From assembly GCA_947561395.2 (NCBI GenBank), contig OX387184.1, positions 17,464,205-17,528,204 of the forward strand: a DNA stretch of 64,000 bases. Direction: 5' to 3'. Under the pieces are notes generated by a model that was not told the DNA's origin, searched no databases, and saw only the letters and a program-made list of their open reading frames with translations. The position numbers and the translations under genes are program-made. Source of the DNA: Buxus sempervirens (taxonomy: Eukaryota; Streptophyta; Magnoliopsida; Buxales; Buxaceae). Shown piece by piece: positions 57,192 through 64,000 of this stretch (position 1 is its first letter; each line of letters starts with the position of its first letter).

Positions 57192-57294
57192 GTATAACCG
57201 AAAACACAGTTCGATTATACTAAACAACCCTTATAACCGAAATAAAATTTCAGTTATAGGCGAAACAAAGCTTAACTGAAATTACATTTTGGTT
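57192..57294 (-). repeat. Three hairpins at 39-nt pitch in the fold-back LTR
   Basis: Centres at 57206, 57245 and 57284, exactly 39 nt apart. Arms: GTATAACCGAA / TTCGATTATAC, TATAACCGAAAT / ATTTCAGTTATA, and AACTGAAAT / ATTTTGGTT. On the LTR's own strand they lie about 200-300 bp upstream of the TATA box. Confidence 0.92.
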
Positions 57295-58130
57295 TCAATT
57301 CTGTTACACCCACGTGAAATCAATGATGAGGCTTAACAACCAAATATTCGCCAGATCTTTCCAGAAAGAATTTTGTGTGAGGCCTATTTCATTTGAAATA
57401 TGGCACTTCATACTTAATTCATGCAAATTTTCAAGGATTTGTATGGAGCCAATCTCCACAAATAGGTTTTCAAAGTTGCCTACTTGTCACTTTTACTGAT
57501 ATACAACAGCAGATTTCAAACAAGTATATCTCTTCTGATTTGAATTGGATTTAATTGAAATTTTTACTAAGTCTTCTATTTCATACCAGCTTTCAAATGG
57601 CTTTGGTTTCATTCAACTTGAGTTTGAATCGAAGGATTTATAATTGATTGAACTTTTCAAGCTCTTATGGTTTAATCTTGAGTTGATTTTTCAGATTTGT
57701 TTTAGTTTGACTTTCTTCAGGTTTTACTTTGTTTTTTTACTTGATCATGAAGTCCTAGCGGTGATACATCCATAGAAAGAGTCCAGGATCCATTGGATTA
57801 CTCATATGGAGAAATCACACATGTGTTTGGTTCTTTTAAAGCACTTTTGATTGATTTTGTTAGCAAGCACTTTTAAAATATGAACAGCATATGGCAACCA
57901 CCCTGTGTGGATGAGTGGGGGTGCCTAACACCTTCCCCTACTCATAACCTAATCCCCTTACCTGATCTCTGGATTTAACCAAGAATTAGAGCTACTTTGG
58001 CTCTATTTTTTTTTTTTACATTTTTATGCGGTGTCCATTCACACCTTAAACTGAATGGTGGCAACTCCAACCTTATATGAACCCTGTGTGATGATTAGGA
58101 AGTCATCTAAGTGATTTTCCATGTCTCACA

Positions 58131-58805
58131 GGCATGCATGGACTTGTAACCATGCATGAGAGGATTTGTAACCAAGCATGAGCATGAGCTAACTCAACAA
58201 GACATGGGTGGACTTGTAACCAAGCATGTGAGCACTTGTAACCAGGGATGCATGGACTTATAACCAAGTTTGTGAGCACTTGTAACCAGGGATGCATGGA
58301 CTTGTAACCAAGCATGAGTGGACTTGTAACCAAGCATGAGTGAACTTGTGAAACACATGAGCATGGGTGGACTTATAACCATGCATGTGAGGACTTGTAA
58401 CCAGGAATGAATGGCCTTGTAACCTCTAATGAATGGACTTGTAACCAAGCATGTGAGGACTTGTAACGAAGCATACATGGACTTGTAACCAAGCATAGAT
58501 TGACTTGTAATGAAGCATGAGTGGACATTTAACCAAGCATGAGTATGAGTTGACTTGTAACCAAGCATGGGTGGACTTGTAACCACGCATGCGTGGACTT
58601 GTAACCAAGCATGAGCATGGGTGGACTTGTAACAAAGCAAGAATTGATTTGTAACGAAGCATGAATGGACTTATAACCAAGCATGGGTGGACTTGTAACC
58701 AAGCATGGGAGGACTTGTAACCAAGCATGCGTGGATTTGTAACCAAGCATGAAAGGACTTGTAACAAATCATACGTGGACTTGTAACCAAGCATAGGTGG
58801 ACTTA
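58131..58805. repeat. 22-bp satellite array, right part
   Basis: About 30 further copies of the GTGGACTTGTAACCAAGC unit, directly continuing the array at 54570-55022. It ends abruptly at GGTGGACTTAACTTATATTA. Confidence 0.95.
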
Positions 58806-60020
58806 ACTTATATTATAAAAACAACATCATTTAGAAGGCCATGTTTGCTTATGTCCTAAAATTTTATAGCATAAAATTGTGTTAGGTTTAGTTTGTTTTG
58901 GCTTTATTCCGTGTCAAAAAGGTCTTTTAAATATGGTCAATGTATTTGGGATAGGTTATAGGTATTACGGTCCAAACGGGGTTTTGATCGGAGTCAAATT
59001 GACAAAGTTATGACCAACGTTCGCTGAACGTTAGCTGAACGTTCGACCGTTGGTGACACACAGAGAAACCCGAGAGCAGCGTGAGCTGAACGTTTGCTGA
59101 ACGTTCGACCGTTGGTGACACACAGAGAAACCCGATAGCAGCGTGAGCTAAACGTTCGCTGAACGTTTGACCAGTGGTGACACACAGAGAAACCCGAGAG
59201 CAGCGTGAGCCGAATGTTCGCTGAACGTTCTACCGGTGGTGACACTCAGAGAAACCAGAGAGCAGCGTTCGCTGAGCGTTTTCTGACCGTTTGAACGAGA
59301 AGAAGAAAAGTGAGTTTTTGCCTTGAACATTCGAGCCGCGTTCGCTGAACGTTCGAACGTTCATTAACAAACTTCAGTTTTAGAAGTCCGATCTTTTCCG
59401 ATTTGTTTCCTTTTCTTCTTCTACCTTCTCCCAATCTATTTAAGGAGTGTCTAGGTTATTGTGAGGGTTACCCAAGACGTTTTTGAGAACCCTAAAAACA
59501 TGTGCAAGAGAGAGAGATCTTCTTCCTCTTTCCTCTTCTTCTTTGAGCCATCAAAACCAGTCTTCTTCTTTCTTTTCTACCTTGGAGTTCCGGGTTGAAG
59601 AGTTTGCTCGTGGGAGTTCCTACGGTTGCTGAGCGAGTTCGTTTGGCACTTCACTAATGAGATATTCAGAGTTCTGAATCGTTGCAAGGATGCAAATCTG
59701 AAGAGTTCTTCAGATATTTACATTGTGAGTCAGAGTCATTGTTGGGTCGTCTGAACCACTATTGTAAGTCTTCTTCTTATAGTGATTTCCAGAGGTGGCA
59801 CCTTGTAGCCCGGAGGGTTTTTCTCTTTGAGAGTTCTCTTAGAGTTTTCCCTTCGTCACCAAATTGCTTGTGTTGTCTCTTCTCTACTTTGCAATTGTGT
59901 GTGATGAATTGATATTTGTTCAGACTTGTGCATGCCTATTAATTAAGAACTTGTTTTTAATTGATAGATTTTTTATTCCGCAATCGGTTTCACCTATTCA
60001 CCCCCTCTAGGTGATTTAGA
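58806..60020 (+). mobile_element. LTR-like sequence of another element
   Basis: After a 62-bp repeat array comes a promoter-like CTATTTAAGG (about 59437) and a leader-like stretch. The end TTTCACCTATTCACCCCCTC then TAGGTGATTTAGAG resembles the U5 end of plant copia LTRs. No primer site or target duplication was found, so the borders are uncertain. Confidence 0.45.
59000..59300. repeat. 62-bp tandem repeat, four copies, rich in GAACGTTC
   Basis: Units (GTTCGACCGTTGGTGACACA, CAGAGAAACCCGAGAGCAGC, GTGAGCTGAACGTTYGCTGA) start at 59041, 59103, 59165 and 59227, exactly 62 bp apart. They carry repeated GAACGTTC palindromes. Similar GCTGAACGTTCG pieces extend to about 59365. Confidence 0.95.
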
Positions 60021-60229
60021 GTCTAAACTGTGTTTTTCAAATTGGCTTTAGGAAAAAAACCAACTCCTCCACATCAAATTAAGGCCTAGACAATCTTGGT
60101 GTGAAAGATGCTTGCAACTAACTTTATAGCCTAAAATTAAGTACAAATATAGTGATATTAATGGGAAAAGACAAAAGCCATATATTACAAAAGGTGGGTT
60201 AGAAATACAACCACATTGCATGTGGGGTT

Positions 60230-63200
60230 GTAACACCCGGAATCCGGGTCTTTTTTTTTTTTTTTTGACTCAGATCAAGGCATTAACTTGTGGTACATTA
60301 CAATCAGCTCAAAAGATAAAGAATAAAAGAACTAAGATTTATCAAAGTGCTAGGAAGCTTAAATTATTCATTAGAACTTAAATCTTTTTATTACATCAAT
60401 TAATCAAATGAAAGGCAACTACAATTTAACTAACTCTTAAATTTTACTAAATCATCTATCATTGATCCAAGACAATAAATACATCTATATAAATATCCTA
60501 CTCTCGTCTTCTAGATTTTCTAACTTGCAAACCCACTATCAGTCTAACCCAAGGTGTCCTCCCCAAGATGTCCTGAAAACAAAACATTTAAAAGCAGGGG
60601 TGAGATATGAATATCTCAGTGGGTAACACTATGCATGAAGAAAAATAGTTTATATATATATGGAAAATAACAGTGGTTTCATGCTCGGTAAAATAAACGA
60701 GTAATCATGGTCGACAATATAAATGAATAATCACGATACAAACAAACATTAAATTAGTGTTTGAATTAAAGAAAGTTTATCATGTAAATTTCATTTCAAT
60801 TAGAAGGACAATGTATTAAAAATCATAATCACCCGGTTTCCAATTTATTTCAATTTGTATCTCCCTACAAACAATTCTACATTTTACTCATGTTTCAATA
60901 ATATTCAATTTTAACAATTCAAATCAAGTCACAGCAATTCCGTTCAATTATGTCATATTAATATTTCATTTAAACCATTCTTTGTCAAACAAGACTAAAT
61001 CGCTCCATCAATCGGAAAACAACCATAGATAATTAGTAGCAAAAACCCACCTTCAGGTAGTAGCCTACCTCTACTGCAGGACTTCAACACATAGTATCCA
61101 CACTTCCTCCGCAAGAGAATGCACATCTCTAAGACTACAGGTACCCCCTGTAGGAGATAGTATAAATCTACCGCAGGATGTGAACACATAGCATCTACCT
61201 CTACCGCAGGAGATAGCTTTCTCACCTTCCAGTGGTAACTTACACACCCATCTCTCATGTGGGATGCAATCATGAATAATCACATCTCCCCACATGAGGT
61301 ATCTCTCCTGTAGGATGCAATCCCATCGGAACTACATCTCCCCTACAGGAGGTAATACGTCTCTCCCGCAGGAGGTAATATCTCTGCCACCAAGCGGGTA
61401 AAGGTCTCTGCCACCAAGCGGGTAAAGGGTCTCTGCCACCAAGCGGGTAAAGGTCTCCGCCACCAAGCAGGTAAAGGGTCTTCGCCACCAAGCGGGTAAT
61501 GTCTCCACCACCAAGTGGGTAAGGGTCTCCGCCACCAAGCGGATATACAATTAATTCTCATTCCAATATTATTCATAACATAGTAGGTTCATGTTCAATT
61601 GTTAATCCAAAGTCTTGTTCCAAAATCAGTTCCTCAGTTTATTTATCATAATATTTTGTTCTATACAGAAACATATGCTTAATGTGATAACTTGATTTAA
61701 TGTTAGACAGATATTTAATCATATAAGAAATTAGACCCATAATACACACGCTAAGGTGTGGGTCTAATAGTGTATTAATTATATTAATATAAAATTCAAT
61801 TGTTTAATGATATGGTGGGGTCATTTTAAAGTAATAGGAATTAATTAAGGTTTGGGTAAGATATCAAAAGTTATTAAGGTTTGGATTTAGTGGAGGAGAA
61901 TTTTACGTATACAATTTAATTTAGGTTTGGGCTAAGTTTTAAAAATTATTATGAAAGTTATTAAGTTTTAGTTTTATTCATTAAAGTAAAGAAAAATATT
62001 TAAGATTTAGGTTTGTATGATTACAAGCCTTTTGTTGCTTTTACGTTTTGGACGCTTACCTACGCTTGCCTTGGTCTCCTAAGCGCCCACTGGGCGGAAA
62101 TCACGTGTTTTGTTTAAATATAAGGGGCACCTACCCAGTGCCTAGGTAATGGGGGTAGGCAATCCATGCACAGCAGCTAATTTCGAATATAAACAATCGT
62201 GATTTCTCATTTTCAATCGAGTTCTACGTGTATATATACAACAATAATCCAACGAAATACACATATACACTACGATTAAGCATGCTTTTATGATCAAACA
62301 CGAAGAAAACACAAATCAACGACCTACCTCTGTTTCGAACTGTTCCTTCTCCCTCCTCTTTCTCCTTGCGTTGGTGACAATCCTTTACTCTTCACAGACA
62401 CGAAACTCCTTCTGGAATGCAGGGAAAACAGAAGATCACGCACCACTCTCCTCCTTTCCTCCTCCTTCTTCCTTTCTCTCTCTCGGTCTCTATTTCATTT
62501 TTTTTTCTCTTCAGCCGCCAGAAACCAAAACACCCAAATACAATCAGTCCCAATTAGAAAGCCCTATTTTATTCTCCTCTGATCCCATGCATCTCCCTAT
62601 GATCATGTTCTATACTTATCCACCAATCATATTTAAAAAATTGACTTTTAATCCACTCTTTCCTTGATATCTCACGATCCAACGGTCAGATCTGCATCAA
62701 ACTCCTGATCTCCTCTATCAATGTGATCATCTGTAATTATAATTAAAATCCCTCAATAAAATTCTCATATCCTCAACTTAAGGCTCCAAATCAACTATAA
62801 TTACCATTATACCCTTATTCCACTTATTAAGCTATAAATATCATTGTTAACAGGCAATTTGAATCCCAACTTAAGTCTATCATCATTTCTTAAGTCCAGT
62901 AATAATTTAATTTATTTATTTAATTATTTACCGATAATTAGTAGGAATTGACCAAAATGCCCTTCTCTTGACAATTTTATATCTACGCATTCGATTGCTA
63001 CTAAAATTTCAAAATTTATTCCCTATAGTATTCTTTGCTATAATACACACTTGGATTAATATATATCTTTCCTAAACTTCATTTTTAACTTACTTTCTCA
63101 TTTGTTATAAATTAATTCATCACTTTTCCTATAACTATTAATTAAGGTCAAATCTAAAATTAATCTTCTAATTAATTTAATTACTATTCCGATTCCCAGT

Positions 63201-63385
63201 AAGTCGTAATTACGATCATTTATTTAATTTCTAATATACATATACTTGGAACATATTGCTAATCCTCCAATAATTGGATTTTTTTTTAAATTCCTTAATT
63301 CTTTTTAGGTTTATCTAACTTATTTTTCCAATAATTAGATTTTATTTATTATATTATTATATTCAAAAATTCGGGGTTTTACATT
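60230..63385. mobile_element. Possible element with TGTAACACCC...GGGGTTTTACA ends
   Basis: TGTAACACCCGGAATCCGGG at 60232 and AAAATTCGGGGTTTTACA at about 63368-63385 are imperfect complements with TG...CA limits. That could be an LTR or a terminal-inverted-repeat element of 3.15 kb. No target duplication is visible, and the interior is non-coding apart from the minisatellite, so this is tentative. Confidence 0.35.
61300..61555. repeat. 24-25-bp minisatellite (GCCACCAAGCGGGTAAAGG)
   Basis: About seven copies of GTCTCYGCCACCAAGCGGGT plus AAAG(G) at 61384-61550, preceded by two or three copies of a related CAGGAGGTAATA unit from 61335. Three open frames on the minus strand are a by-product. From 61556 to 63385 I see only AT-rich sequence with short frames. 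Confidence 0.9.
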
Positions 63386-64000
63386 ATTCTCATACACATG
63401 GACTTGTAAATAATATAAAATGGACAGTAAAAATTATTGGTCTTCCAATGTAGTTCCAAGACACTCTTCTTCGATTGTACAACAAGATTTGAGAAATAAG
63501 GAACCAATTGGAATCCTTGTGCTTCAGACTTGCCGTTACACTTGGATATTCAAGATGGCCTTCAGCTTTTTCACCTTCTTGTCAAGCCAAGAATGTTGGA
63601 GTAGTCAATTGTACCTATAAACAATGCAAAATAATAAACAAGTCATTATAATGTTACTAGTTTCAGAGAATCATTTTATTGAAGATGATGATTAGTAAGT
63701 GCATAAAAAATGGCTTGTGGGATATATGTTCTTATAAAGAAATGGATTAAACAAGTGACAGATAGATCTTACATCTTCATCTTCTTCCCCTGGCCAACCA
63801 TTTGCTAGTTATTCATCATTACATTGGTCTCCATATAATTGGTGTTCGCTACATTAGACAGAATGATGTCTCGCACTTGGTTTGAAGGGTGCATAACAAA
63901 GTCAACAAGAAAACTTATCCCTGAAGTGTGCCATATGACTTTGAATTCATAGAAGCCGTACTTGTGTGTTACTAGCAAAGTAGTTGCTTACTATAATTAT
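63386..64000. other. Right edge of the window, no supported gene
   Basis: A plus-strand frame (63420-63620) and a minus-strand frame (about 63990-63790, FEFKVIWHTSGISFLVDF...HPSNQVRD, followed by a stop) look somewhat protein-like, but I recognise neither. The second may be the edge of an exon outside the window. Confidence 0.3.

Larger units (their letters stand above)
55018..58135. mobile_element. LTR-derived fold-back element with GGCAT duplication, inserted in the satellite
   Basis: The element is 55023-58130. The left end TGTGAGACATGGAAAATCAC and the right end GTGATTTTCCATGTCTCACA are exact complements. The inverted arms reach about 55787 and back from 57375, so about 760 bp. GGCAT stands at 55018-55022 and 58131-58135, and removing the insertion restores the repeat unit. 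Both outer ends are LTR 3' ends (compare ...CCCATGTCTCACA at 32250). 57308 to 55023 is a complete minus-strand LTR (TGTAAC start, TATA at 56995); 57375-58130 is a plus-strand LTR 3' part. No coding region. Confidence 0.88.

Noticed and set aside
58194..58794. Long minus-strand frames in the right satellite part
   Set aside because: Same satellite artefact as on the left side.
61270..61576. Frames with PLPAWWQR repeats
   Set aside because: By-product of the 24-25-bp minisatellite.
60230..63385. Intact LTR retrotransposon or solo LTR with clear duplication
   Set aside because: The termini are mirrored but flanks GGGGT and TTATT differ; kept only as a tentative feature.
63420..63620. C2-domain (MCTP-like) protein exon from KEPIGILVLQ
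   Set aside because: Only about ten residues are similar and the rest does not follow the family.

Overview
The window is plant nuclear DNA, probably from a woody flowering plant with a large, repeat-rich genome. Evidence for this is the plant-type G-type lectin receptor kinases, plant cytochrome c oxidase 6a and reticulon exons with GT-AG introns, a 5S-carrying Cassandra-like TRIM, and nested Tat/Ogre-type Ty3/gypsy, CACTA, hAT and PIF/Harbinger elements. The species cannot be named from this sequence.

Layout. 1-13.3 kb: a copia-like LTR tail, a broken COX6A gene on the minus strand, several MITEs, a Cassandra-like TRIM, a 2.5-kb solo LTR with a 5-bp target duplication, and decayed LINE pieces inside a duplicated block. 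13.3-27.3 kb is the only gene-rich part, a cluster of G-type lectin receptor kinases (LecRK). Two nearly complete genes stand head to head, both with disrupted frames. Two 5'-only fragments lie to their left. The leader plus start codon is tandemly multiplied upstream of the plus-strand gene. A ~1.2-kb inverted repeat around a partial peptide deformylase gene, and a 2.6-kb hAT element, interrupt the cluster.

29-52.7 kb: a Ty3/gypsy element with 5' LTR, primer binding site, 75-bp repeat leader, gag, protease and RT/RNase H. It has no integrase or 3' LTR of its own and is fused to a second, 5'-truncated LTR. That LTR was later hit by a PIF/Harbinger MITE and by a 7.5-kb CACTA, which itself contains a second CACTA and a spliced reticulon gene fragment. 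52.7-64 kb: a fragment of a plant transposon protein ORF, a 73-bp repeat, and a 22-bp satellite split by a 3.1-kb insertion. The ends of that insertion are both LTR 3' ends (LTR-derived fold-back) and it has a 5-bp target duplication. Then come LTR-like sequence with a 62-bp repeat and a 24-25-bp minisatellite.

The most striking signal is shared by the LTRs. Short inverted repeats stand in strict register: 25-nt units at 39-nt pitch in three LTR sequences, and 21-nt units at 28-nt pitch in the solo LTR. They lie upstream of the TATA box and again farther downstream. Their stem sequences differ between clusters, but paired positions change together. Apart from the LecRKs, little here looks like working host coding capacity.
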